Source of the DNA: Astrocystis sublimbata
Lineage: Eukaryota; Ascomycota; Sordariomycetes; Xylariales; Xylariaceae
NCBI GenBank assembly: GCA_022453515.1
Contig: JAJNNY010000068.1
Location: 118,565 to 182,564, forward strand
Reading direction: 5' to 3'
DNA: 64,000 nt
The first letter of the stretch is position 1. The number at the start of each line of letters is the position of its first letter. The translations under genes and the position numbers were made by a program. Under the pieces are notes generated by a model. The model saw nothing but the letters and a program-made list of their open reading frames with translations. It made no database searches and had not been told where the DNA came from. Of the stretch, positions 24,297 through 36,000 are shown piece after piece.

Positions 24297-25225
24297 TCAA
24301 AGATAGCGGCGAATGAAATCAACCTGAGCATCCATGGCTGGTCCGAACGTATCGCCTTCCAGTGCGTTTATGTGCCCTCTCCCAGGGATCAAGTAATGCT
24401 CTTTCGGCCCCTGGAGAGGCTCATAGTAACACTCTGTCTGGCGGCTAGGCGGAGATAGAGTATCATTCTCAGCCGAGACTATAAGTACTGGGGTCGGCGA
24501 GATCAAGGGGATCAAATGGAACGGGCTCCAAAGCCTGATATTGTAATAGGTTTGAAGGGTAGTGGTAGGTTCAAAGCTGGGAATCTTCTCCGCAGCCTCT
24601 GCGATGAGGTGTTGTTCCTCGGAACCTACACCGCTCACCCCAGCTGGGTTTACACCCTGTGCAGTTACCATAGGTACCCTGGTAGGAGCATTCCCAGCTA
24701 GAATAGACTCTCGATCCTCAATAGCTTTGCTTAGCACCCGAGGCGGGATATCGAACAACGTTGGTGGGCAGACAGCTATGGCAAGCTTCGCACGCCTGTC
24801 GAGAGCTGCTGCACTCAGTGCAACAACACCGCCCATTGAAAAACCCCAGAAGATGATTCTGTCTGCGTCTACGCGGCTGTCCGCTTTCAGAAAGGTGAGA
24901 GCATCACTGTAGTCCGCAACTTGCTGGGCCGGATTGATGTTGTTGCGAGGCGTTCCATCACTGCCACCAGTGGTACGATGGTCATAGGTAAGGGTGGTGA
25001 AGCCTGCATTTTGGAAGAATCGAGCCACTATTGGGAGGAACATGTCCTTGGTAGTGTTGAACTAACGTAGTCCCAGCTGTCAGCGAGTAAACGCCAAGGA
25101 TGTCGCTTAGTACTGACCCCGGGAGTCATGATGATCGTGATACTCCTCTCAGCTGCTGGGTAAAGATGACCCCTAATGGTTACACCGTCCAAAGTTTGAA
25201 ACTCGACATTTTCTGGGCCTTGCAT
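24297..25225 (-). CDS. Alpha/beta hydrolase, candidate trans-acting polyketide-releasing enzyme
   Basis: This is a predicted alpha/beta-hydrolase-fold enzyme. Exons 25225-25118 and 25061-24297 encode 290 aa. The 56-nt intron (GTCAGT...TAG) joins IIMTPG to FNTTKDMFLP, restoring the usual strand-loop-helix at the start of the fold. The nucleophile elbow is GFSMGG (Ser about 111). A plausible acid is the Asp in SAENDTLSPP and the His is in PGRGHINALEG, so the triad looks complete. The motif YDHRTTGGSDG is typical of this subgroup. No signal peptide is seen. The neighbouring PKS has no thioesterase domain, so release of the PKS-bound chain is a reasonable inferred role; hydrolysis of a later ester is an alternative. 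Confidence 0.85.
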
Positions 25226-26488
25226 GGTGACTTGAGTGCTTGTCAGTGGAAGAATGTGAGTTGAATACTCGCTTGCAGTTCAGTCTGGCCATCTTGAAGC
25301 TGAGTTAGACGTGCAGTATAAGTGTAAGTGAATATCTGCCAACCGATGCAACCTTGAAATGCCCAGTCCGTATACAACGCTTGGCGAGACCCCTGTCATG
25401 CTCGCCAGTCATTCAAACACGTTGAGTCCTGCATAGTCCTGCATAACCGACACATCCACTCCAACTCCAGGCTGCAGTGTAAGGTTCCAAGTTATATATA
25501 TGGACGTCTAGACAAGCTTCATATGCCAATAGCGGCACAGTCGGCTGCAAGTACCCTGCATTAGACTAGACCTAAGAGGACCAAACTTCCGCCCGCCATT
25601 ACACCTCAAGGACCAGGTTTGCCGGTAATGCTCAAGTCAATAGCCTACTTACTATTCCAATGTTGCCTTTGAGGCTGGATGACACCCGACCCCCCGACTA
25701 TCTCGAGGCCCCCCTGTCAGTCCCAGCTTCGTTTATCCCATGGTTATAGAGGCTGATGCACTGCAATTACACCCAAAGGTTGCTGGTCCATAAGTAGACC
25801 TTCTTTGTATAGCAACTGCCTATACGTAATTACTATCAATACTGTTTGTATATAGTGCAAAATTGGATATGAGCAAAGTTACATGTAGATCATTTGTATC
25901 ACTCAAGCAATGTGGCATATCTATTCTACACTTTAACCCCAACGCGATACGCCTTGTCACATCGGGGATGGTCTGAACGATGCTCAAGCAGACGAATTAC
26001 GTCTTATCCGATCATTGCGACGTATTGGCATCTCACAATGGGACTTCAACCGTCCAGGGGGCTAGGTAACATAGACAAATCCTTGCATGATCATCGCGAG
26101 GAGTAGCACAGACCCTGACATTGTTGCTACTGTAGATGGCAAACAAGGATATGTGCTACCTTATTAAATGCAACCACAGATGCCAGAGAGCGGTTGCACC
26201 TTTCAAATCAACCGTAGGACTTAAAATAGTGCAGTGGAGTTGTACGTGAGTAAGCAATTGTGACCAAAGCCAGGTATATGCCATGTCAAAAAATGTGGTA
26301 GGCAGCATTGCATGTACACAGCCCCGATTGGCAACTTGCTCAAGGAGATGTAAGTCTTCTCACGAAGTCTCACATGTCAATCCTACTGCTCGCTAAGAAA
26401 TACAGCGATCAAAACCGTCTAGAGATTCTCGTTTACATCTTGAAACACAGACTGGCAAAATCCATTCCCTCAGCTACCTATTACTACA
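25226..26488. promoter_or_regulatory. Divergent promoter region hydrolase / FAD oxidase
   Basis: This 1,263-bp spacer lies between two divergent cluster genes and is AT-rich on the oxidase side. No transcription-factor site is assigned and no gene is seen. Confidence 0.4.
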
Positions 26489-28347
26489 ATGAAGTCCTTC
26501 ACACTTTCCGCGTCACTCACATATGCATTTTCCTGTTGGACTCTAGCGTATGGCTCCAAGAACCAGTCTTGCAGAGCGCTTCCGCATGATAGAACGTGGC
26601 CTAGTCCCAAAGAATGGGCCACATTGAACCAAACTGTGGGAGGTCGCCTAATAGCTACTGTGCCTCTTGCTTCAGTCTGCCACGACCCAGCATACGATGA
26701 AGCAGCTTGCAATATCCTCAAACAAAACTGGCTTTCCCCAGAGCCGCAGTATGTCAGGCCCACCTCACTTAGACTGTAGCCATGTGTCCCAGCTAAATGC
26801 CCCCGGAATTTAGCTTAGCTGTCCCTGCTGAAATCTTGGACCCCTACTTTCAAACCGAGTCATGTGAGCCGTTCACTCCCAGGGAACGGCCCTGTACTCT
26901 TGGCAATTATGCCGTATATTCCATCAACGTGACAGATAAGATTGATATCAGCGCTGGAGTTATTTTCGCAAAGACGCACAACATTCGCTTAACTATCAAA
27001 AACACGGGGCACGAGTAAGTCCAGGACCCCTTAGGGTCAAGGGGAAAGAACGCTAAGCAAAAGAATAGCCTCCTTGGAAAGTCTACGGGTAGGGGAGCTT
27101 TGTCATTATGGACACATAACCTGGATACGATGGAGTTTTTCGACACGTACAGTGGAGATAGCAATTACAATGGCTCTGCGGTTAGAATAGGAGCAGGCGT
27201 TTTGGCTTCCGATTTAATAACTGCCGCGGCTCGTCACAGAGTCCGAGTCGTCACTGGCAGCTTTGATACAGTTGGTGTTGCCGGCGGGTATACAGCCGGC
27301 GGCGGTCACGGAGCTCTGACATCGCTGTACGGCATGGCCGCGGACAGCGTGCTGGAATGGGAGGTAGTCATCGCAGACGGCACCCACGTAATTGCGACCC
27401 CTACGCATAATGCAGATCTGTACTGGGCGCTTTGCGGCGGCGGTGCTGGAACGTTTGGCGTTGTGGTGTCAATGACAACACGCACGTACTCCGATGGTCC
27501 TATGCAGAATGCCGGCTTTGCTATCTCTCTGGCCGACAACGCGTTTGGAGGGAACGCCAACAAATTCTGGGAAGCAATTGAGACCTTCCACTCTACATTG
27601 TCACCAGTCGTGGAAGCCGGCGGCGTGTTGACCTGGCAGTTGACCGAGTCTGCACTTCAAGTGTTTGCCATCGTCCTCCCAGGTAATGATCCCGGAATCA
27701 TCGATGAAGAGCTTGACCCAATGCTTGCCGCCATGAAAAGCAGAACAAATCTCACTCTGAAAGTCCTCTCCTCAAGTTACGAATCATGGTATGATCTTTA
27801 CCGGGCTGTTTACCAGCCAGTTCAGGTCGGCTCTCAAAATGGGCAGATCAGTGGTGGGCGGCTGATTCCACGCTCTGTGCTACAAGAAACAACTGGTGTT
27901 GAGAATGTGACTCATGCACTCCGAAATGCTGTTGAGGGCGGCTTTCTCGGATTATGCGGAGCAATTGATGCCAACAACACCGCTGCCACCACGCCGGACA
28001 ATGCCGTATTCCCAGTGTGGAGAGACACACTAGTGCATTGCATCGTCATCCGCACATGGAACTACAGTCTCCCCTGGGACACAAATATTGCCTTTCAAAA
28101 GAACCTTACAACGACGGTGATGCCTGCGATTGAGCTTGCTACGCCGGGTGGGGGGTCATATTTGAATGAAGCCAATTTCGAGCAGCTTGACTGGCAAGAG
28201 GTGTTTTACGGAACGAACTATCCTCGATTGCAACGCGTGAAGGCGAAATATGATCCCGACAGCCTTTTCTATGCACGCACAGCTGTGGGGAGTGAAGCAT
28301 GGTATGAAGACGGAGAGCATAGGCTTTGTCGCACGGGGTTGACGTAA
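26489..28347 (+). CDS. Secreted FAD-linked oxidase, berberine-bridge-enzyme-like
   Basis: This is a predicted flavoprotein oxidase of the FAD_binding_4 plus BBE family. Exons 26489-26748, 26814-27014 and 27069-28347 encode 579 aa. The N-terminus is a signal peptide (MKSFTLSASLTYAFSCWTLA), so the enzyme should pass through the secretory route. The FAD domain shows CEPFTPRERPCTLGNYAVYS, NTGHDLLGKSTGRGALSLW across the second junction (His about 153), and GVAGGYTAGGGHGALTSLYG. The C-terminal BBE segment YLNEANFEQLDWQEVFYGTNY-like (about 28159-28220) ends in YPRLQRVKAKYDPDSLFY. Relatives in polyketide clusters oxidise alcohols or trigger ring formation, for example in solanapyrone synthesis. That role is inferred here. 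It is divergent from the hydrolase and convergent with the SDR (112 bp). Confidence 0.92.
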
Positions 28348-28459
28348 ATACGGAGTGAACAAGTTCAAGGCGGCAAAGCCATGAAATTTCAATACATTTT
28401 TAATGTTACTGACTGATTAACTAGCTCACTTGATATTATTTGATCTGTTCTCTACCCAT

Positions 28460-29411
28460 CTACCAAGGTATCTCCTGCCCAGTTACCGCCTGGAAAAACT
28501 TCGACGACGTCTCCTCACGAGTTGCCTTGTCCACCTATGCGCATGTTAGCTTAGTGTCAGAGTCTTGCAAGTCGCAGTAAAGGTGACGACATTGGGGTGT
28601 AACTTACGAAGGCGATTATCGTACCCGCGGCCTGTTCCAGAGTAATGGGCGCCTTCTCAAGTCCCAGAAGGCGAGCGTTCCGATTGCCAGGTTCGCTTTG
28701 CACCATGCTAGTCGCTTGTGAGTTGATAGTAAACCTCAGGTAAATATACTCTATGGCATCTTTACTCACCCAGGGTTGAGGCAGAACGCAATGAGCCATG
28801 GGTTCGCACAATGAATAGCATTCGTAATCCAGTTCAAGCCAGCCTTTGAGATACCATATGCTGGAGCAAGATGAGAATGATAGGATGGCATGTATCCAAT
28901 AGACCCGATGATGCTGGTCACTGAAAGCCACCTGGGCGATGCCTGCGACTGCTGCAGTAACGGACAGACAGCTTGAAATAGCATCAATGGGCCAACCGCA
29001 TTGATTTGGAAGGTCTCGTTGACATCTTCAGCGGTCACCTTCTCGATGGGGGCCACAATTTCCCTTAGGCCACCAGCATTGGCGATAACAATATCGAGAT
29101 GGTTGATACCGGCTGCCTTGATTTCCTCGGCCGCCTCAAAAGGGTCGGTAGGACAGGTGTTCTGAATCTTGACAAGAAGAAGCCTAGAGCCACTGGCACG
29201 AGGGAGGTTCTCCAAGTCATGAGCCAAGGGCGACGATTTATCACGGACGCTGCCGATAACAATGTGATCTGGTCGCGCAAGGTAGGTTTGCAGAATTGAG
29301 TTTCCGATACCTGTTACGGATAACTGTTAGTCGCATAGCAGGGGAAGCCGATTGGGCATAGTGAGACGTGCCTCTTGTCACTCCCGTGATTAGTACGATT
29401 GTTGGGGCCAT
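28460..29411 (-). CDS. Short-chain dehydrogenase/reductase
   Basis: This is a predicted NAD(P)H-dependent oxidoreductase with a classical SDR fold. Exons 29411-29372, 29310-28770, 28707-28608 and 28534-28460 encode 251 aa. The cofactor motif TGVTRGIG is restored across intron 1, which starts with GC rather than GT (AGAG|GCACGT...CAG). The NAG motif is in VIANAGG, and the active-site region reads SVTSIIGSIG followed by YGISKAG (YxxxK). The protein continues through PG, split by intron 2, to a short last exon ending in VTGQEIPW. It sits divergently from the PKS with 610 bp between the starts, so co-expression is likely. It would reduce a ketone or oxidise an alcohol of the pathway intermediate; the substrate is unknown. 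Confidence 0.88.
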
Positions 29412-30021
29412 GCTGACTGATGAACCTTGTCTTATTTTCTTCGAGTTGATATGCAAAGTATCAATTGTCTATAACTTTTTCTTGGCCAAAAACTGGGAAG
29501 TAAGTAATATTAGGAGAGCTGGCGGTGTTGTTGTTAGAGGGATCGCGGTGTCGGGATGACGGGCTTAACTCCGATCTTTATCCTTCGCAAAGGACCTCGC
29601 AGGGTTGCACTTAGGGATGCAACATGTGCATCCAACGTGCAAAAGTTCCAATCAGCGGTGAGATGTGCATGGTGTCATTCGGGCAAATGATACCTCACAC
29701 GGGCAGATATGTATCCTGGTTAATACTTCTTGCACGAAGGTGTGTAAGACCCGATCCACCGGTGCCTTTCCGGCTCATGGTCCGGTATGGGCATAGCCCT
29801 CTTACTTTATTTAAACCTAGTGACGAGAAGGGCAACAGATAATCCGGCTACTTACATAAGCACTGAGAATGGAGGTATTGAATGATAGCATGGGACTTTA
29901 TAACTATCTGCAAATATCGTGGCCCTAACATGTATTGAATTCCAACTGGCAGTCGAACCCTGCGATCTACTGGATGAACGTTATAGAACCTTAACAACAA
30001 TTTGTTCTCTCTGGGGCCAAG
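29412..30021. promoter_or_regulatory. Divergent promoter region SDR / PKS
   Basis: This 610-bp shared upstream region includes a GGATCGCGGTGTCGGG stretch (about 29539-29554) rich in CGG triplets and a TTTATTTAAAC TATA-like element near 29806. Both are candidates only. A near match (ATCGCGGT) to the ATCCGCGGT repeats of the P450 promoter is present. Confidence 0.35.
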
Positions 30022-33000
30022 ATGGGGGACCATCCGGCTACAATGTCGAGTACGTCTCTTCAAGATCCCATCGCCATTATCGGCATGGCACTCCGGCTTC
30101 CTGGCCATTGTCGAAGCCCGAGAGACTTTTGGGAGTTTATGGAACGTGGTGGTGTGGCAAAGACAGACCCGCCAGTCAATCGGTTCAGTCTCAATGGTCA
30201 CTATGACGGCTCATGTAAGCCATACACGATGAAGACGCCAGGGGCTATGTTCCTCGAAGACGTTGACCCAGCCGATTTTGACGCCCAATTCTTCGGCATA
30301 AGCCCGGCAGATGCTAGTTCCATGGATCCCCAACAGCGACTGTTGCTGGAAGTGGTTTATGAATGCTTGGAAAATGCGGGAATCCCGTTGGAAAGCCTCG
30401 GCGGTAAAGACGTGGCCTGCCTCGTTGGTGCGAGTGCTGTTGGTAAGTTTCATCTCGTTCCTTGACTTCCAAAAGACAATAGAGTCTAATTTGCATAGAT
30501 TACCACGATATGATATCCCGAGATCCGGAAGACAGAACAGAGTCCCCGACCACCGGTGCTGGACGGGCTTTGTTGAGTAATCGAATAAGTCATTTTCTGA
30601 ATATACATGGACCAAGCATGACGATCGATACAGCCTGCTCTAGCTCCTTAGTTGCTTTAGATACGTCGTGCCTATATCTGCAGACTAAAAAGTGCGACGC
30701 TGCGTTAGTCTGTGGTGTAAATCTATATCTCAGCCCAGAGCGCAACGAAGATATGGGTGCTATGCGTCCAACAGCATCAGCAACAGGTAGATGTCACGCT
30801 TTGGACTCCAAAGCTGACGGGTATGTCGCCGCTGAAGCTGTTAACGCTGTTTTTATTAAACGCCTCGCAGACGCTGTTCGCGACAGGGATCCAATTCGCG
30901 CGGTGATCCGTGGAACTGCAACTAATAGCGCGGGACGAACGCCAGGTATTGCAATGCCTGACGCGACGGCACAGGCAGCGGCAATACGCTCAGCATATAC
31001 CAATGGAGGCATTTCAGAGGCCGAAACAAGCCAGACAGGGTATCTCGAATGCCATGGCACAGGCACACAGGTCGGGGATCCGGTCGAGGTAGCTGGAATA
31101 TCGGCCGTCTTCACGCCATGGCGAGCACCAGAGCGTCCCTTAGCTATTGGCTCAGTTAAAAGTAACATCGGACATTCAGAAGCAGCGGCAGGCCTGTCGG
31201 GGGTTATAAAAGGTGTTTTGGCTCTCGAACATTCTCGTATTCCTGGAACCCCAACATTCTTGACCCCAAATCCCAAAATCAACTTTCAACGATATCGCAT
31301 GCTAGCATCACGCACTACTAGACCATGGCCCTCATACGCCAAAAAACGTGTCAGCATCAACTCGTTTGGGTTCGGCGGTGCTAATGCCCATGCTGTCATC
31401 GAGAGCCCTGAATATCTACTTGGCGATGACTATAAGTCGACTTTCCATTTTGCCCTTGCTGAAAACTCAAGTCTTTGGGATGACTGGCTGAAACAAGACG
31501 AAGAAGAGACCGAACCGAGGCAGAATGCCCTGGCCTCGAAGCTGATCGTCCTATCCGCTAACGACGAGACTTCTCTTCAAACATCAAGCAAAGTCTTGGC
31601 GGGGTATCTGCTCAACCCTGCTGTGACTGCGAATCTTCAAGATCTTGCCTTCACACTATCAGAGCGTCGCAGTAGGCTCTTTCATCGGGCGTTCAGTATC
31701 CAAACCGGGACTAAGTTCTCCGCTTCTGCCTTCGAATTCGGTAAAAGCATAGGCATGAAAGAAGCGTCCCAGGTCGGATTCGTGTTCACGGGGCAGGGAG
31801 CTCAGTGGTCGCAAATGGGAAAGCACTTACTTACCACCTTCCCTCAAGCCAAAAAGGTAGTGGAAGACTTGGACGAGGCTTTACAGAGTCTCCCCGAGCC
31901 TCCCAAATGGTCCTTATTCCGCGAGCTGACGGAAGCTCGAGACGATGCCCATCTGCGCCAACCTGAGTTCTCGCAGCCGCTTGCAACAGCACTACAACTA
32001 TCCGTGTTGGCCGTTCTGTCTCACTGGAACATCCATCCGACCCGGGTGATTGGCCATTCATCTGGCGAAATTGCGGCCGCCGTCGCCGCAGGCTTTATAA
32101 GCTCATCACAGGCTATCAAGATTGCCTACCTTCGCGGACAAGCAAGCCGGACCTTTGGGCCACCAGCACAAGCTGTTGGGATGTTAGCGGTTGGGGTTGG
32201 AAGCGACTCAATTCAGCGATATATAGATCACGAGTCTGTCCAAATTGCGTGCTACAATAGCGCTCGGAGTTTGACATTAGCGGGGACAGTGACAGCTCTT
32301 GACAATGTGCGCCTCCGGTTGCTCGAGGATGGCCATTTTGCGCGGCTACTTCTTGTTGACCTAGCATACCACTCGAGTCACATGGAAAGCATTGGAGAGA
32401 GATACGTGCAGATGCTGAATGATGCTGTGTCTCTAGATCCCGTGGCAGTGCAAAATGATAATCTCAACATTCAGATGTTCTCCACGGTCACGGGCCATCC
32501 GATGGAGCAGCAGCCAGGGCGGTTATATTGGCTTCAAAACATGGTTTCCCCGGTTCTTTTTGAGGAGGCAATGCGATCGATGCTCGAAGGGGAGCATGGC
32601 ACTCGCTTCCTTGTCGAAATTGGTCCATCCAATACACTCAAGGGTCCAATCTCACATATTGTTGACAGTATGGAGATGGAGGTAAGCTCACGTCCAATCT
32701 ACACATCCGCGATTAGACGAGGAGAGACCTCTTGCAACTCGCTGCTTGGAGTAGCGGGAAAGTTATTCGTTGCGGGCGGAGCCCCAAACATGACAAATGT
32801 GAACAACTACGAAAAGGCTCATCCGCCCTCAGTACTTGTCGATCTCCCCAATTACTCGTGGAACCACAGTCAGAAACACTGGCATGAAAGCCAGTCAAGC
32901 AAAGACTGGCGCTTCCGTCCCTTTCTTAAACACGACTTGCTTGGCACCAAGATCCTCGGCACGCCCTGGCAGTCCCCCGTTATCTGGCGGAGCACGTTAC

Positions 33001-36000
33001 GCCTCCGCGATCATCCATGGTTGTCTGACCACAGACTCGGGGAACAAGTTGTGTTCCCTGGTGCTGGATACATTGCATTGGCAATCGAGGCAGTGTACCA
33101 AGTCACCCGCGTCAACGAATGGGCAGATTCAGATATTGGCCATAAGCACCAACGGCATCGTTACAAGCTGAGAGACATCAAGTTTAAACGTGCGCTGGTG
33201 TTGGAAGACAACAGCAGTCCCAAAGTCATGACAAGTGTCTCCGCAGCGTCGGGGATAGGAGCCAATTGGTACGAGTTCAAGGTGTCTTCGATATCGCCCA
33301 ACGAAAAAGAGCAGATTCACGCGAGCGGCTTCATTCGTATCGAGTATGAGTTTTTGGAGTCTTGCGCCCCGGCAGAAGCCCTGAGTCCGCTTCAATTGCC
33401 TGTATCCAGCGCTACGTGGTATAAGGCAATGGCCGAGAATGGCATGCATTTTGGGCCAGCCTTCCAGAATTTGGAAGATTTGGAGTATGTTGCCGGCCAA
33501 CGTGTAGGACGCGCTGTGGTCTCTTTGAAGCCGCCAGTATCGAAATGGGGACAGTCGGCGTATGTTATGCATCCTGCATGCATAGACGGTTGCTTCCAGA
33601 CAGTAGTGGCGGCGACACAGGCAGGGGATCGCGTGAGCGCTGACGCTGCGCTGGTGCCACTTCAAATCGACAGCTTGATCATTCCATGGCGTACAGGCCA
33701 GCCAGATCATGGTGTTGCTGTGGCTAGCTCGGAATATGTTGGAGTTGGCCGCATGGATACAACGAAGAGCTTCGCAGCCTCGACGATAGTATATCACCCC
33801 ACTGACGGCAGTCTGCTCTTAGAAATGAAAGGCCTGCGCTATGCCGAGCTTGAGATCAATCAGGGACTGGACCCTACAGCTCATTGTTACCTAGGATCGC
33901 ATTGGGATCTCGATGTCTCGCATTTGTCTGTCGCTGCCCTTGATCAGATAGCGAGAGTGGGTGAGGTCGGTGCTGCAACTCAACGACTCTTGGACCTAGT
34001 GGCACACAAACATCCAAGACTCGGGGTGTTCGAGTTCATTCTGCATTCAGAGGCGCAACCGCTCCCGGCGCAAAGTCAATGGCTTCTGGGTGACAATGAT
34101 GCAAGACGCGCCTCCTGCGGGCGGTATGTGTTCTCGTCCACTGACGCCGAGGACGTAGTCTCGGTACAGCGCATGTACCCAAACACTGCCAACTCTGAAT
34201 TTACGGTGACAGATCCTCATGGATTTGCCGATCTGGTCAAAAACAAGGGTCTTTTTGATCTCGTTTTACTTAATGTTCCTGGCGATGATCTGAGCACTAC
34301 ACAGGGGATGATCGTTGAAGCCCAAAAAATACTCAACAAAGGAGGATATGCATTGCTGGTTTTTGACCAAGAGTTGGCAGCTCTGACCACCATTGAATTG
34401 GCAGCAAACGAAGCCGGGGTTGACCAAGTGCTATCTGTCGGATCGCTTCCGATGATTCTGTTGCGTTGCTCTTCCGAAACACCTGGCGACAAGACTGGGC
34501 AGACCAGCTTGGTGGTTCATCGCCTCACACTCCTACAAACGTCCGACATGCTACAGTCAACAACAGACGCCGTAGCAGCGCATCTCGTTAGCATGGGTGT
34601 AGGTGATATTGCTTCGATATGCGATCCATGGCAGCTCGCGCCTGGTAGCCATGTTCTCATTATGGACGAACTCGGTGACGACGTGATGGCTAACCTGGAT
34701 GGACGGCAATGGGAGATTCTACAGCATCTAGTGAGGATCCAGTGCCACATTTTGTGGGTTACAACTGGCGCCCAAATGCTTGTGACAAACCCCTCGCGAG
34801 CTATCATACAGGGCTTTTTTCGAGTGCTCCGTAACGAGGAGCCGAAAGCTTGTCTGACCACTTTGGATGTCGATCCCACAGCGACACCACAGGCTGTAGC
34901 CAGAACAATATGCCAGATCTCCCAAGCCCTCTGGCCGATACAAAACCGCGAGAGCGATCACCAGAGCAGTCGGTCAGACGATGAATACGTCGAGCGCAAT
35001 GGTCAGATCTTCATAAACCGCATACAGCCGGATGCGTCTCTCAACAAGACCCATCTCGAGAAGAGACTCAGACCCCCTGTAGTAGACACGGATTTGCATG
35101 CAGCGACCAGATGCATCCGGCTCCAGGCAGAGCAGGTCGGAAGCCTCGATTCCCTAGTATGGTCAGAAATAGGGTCAGAGCCGTTGCATCTTAGCAAGAA
35201 CTGCGTCGAAATAGAGGTTTTCGCGTCTGGTGTCAACTTCAAGGAAGTTGCAGTGACGCTGGGGATTGTGCCTGAAAATGAATACTTGCTGGGCGGCGAG
35301 GGAGCCGGGGTTGTGACCCGTATTGCGCCCGACGTAACAAAGTTCAAGCCTGGAGATCGAGTATTATTCTTCGAAAAGGGGTCGTTTGGAAACCGTGCGA
35401 TCGCGACGACCCAGCGCGTGCGACGGATTCCATCTTCCATGACCTATGAGCAAGCTGCTACTATACCTGCCGCATTCCTCACGTCAATGTTTGCCCTTTA
35501 CCGCTTAGGGTGCGTGAAGAAAGGCCATCGCGTGCTCATCCATTCGGCCACGGGTGGTGTTGGCCTCGCCGCAATACAGCTTTGTCAACATGTTGGTGCA
35601 GAGGTGAGTCTCTCAGATACTTGTGATACGTCGTGCAGCAACGGCAGCCAAATTGACAACGATCTTCAATTCTTTAGGTCTTCGCGACGGTTGGATCGAA
35701 GGAGAAAAGAGAGCTGCTTATCTCGCAGTTCGGAATACCTGAACACCGGATTTTCTCTTCTCGCACCAACACCTTTGGGGACGAGATTCTTCGATTGACA
35801 AAAGGTAAAGGCGTTGATGTCATCTTGAATTCGCTTACTGGAGAGCTCCTTCAAACTTCGTGGCGTATTATAAGCGACGGCGGCACAATGGTAGAGATTG
35901 GCAAAAAGGATATCCTCGATCGAAACTATCTTTCGATGGAGCCCTTCGGTCGAAATGCTTCTTATCGGGCTTTCGATCTTTCCCACAAAGAAATTACCGA

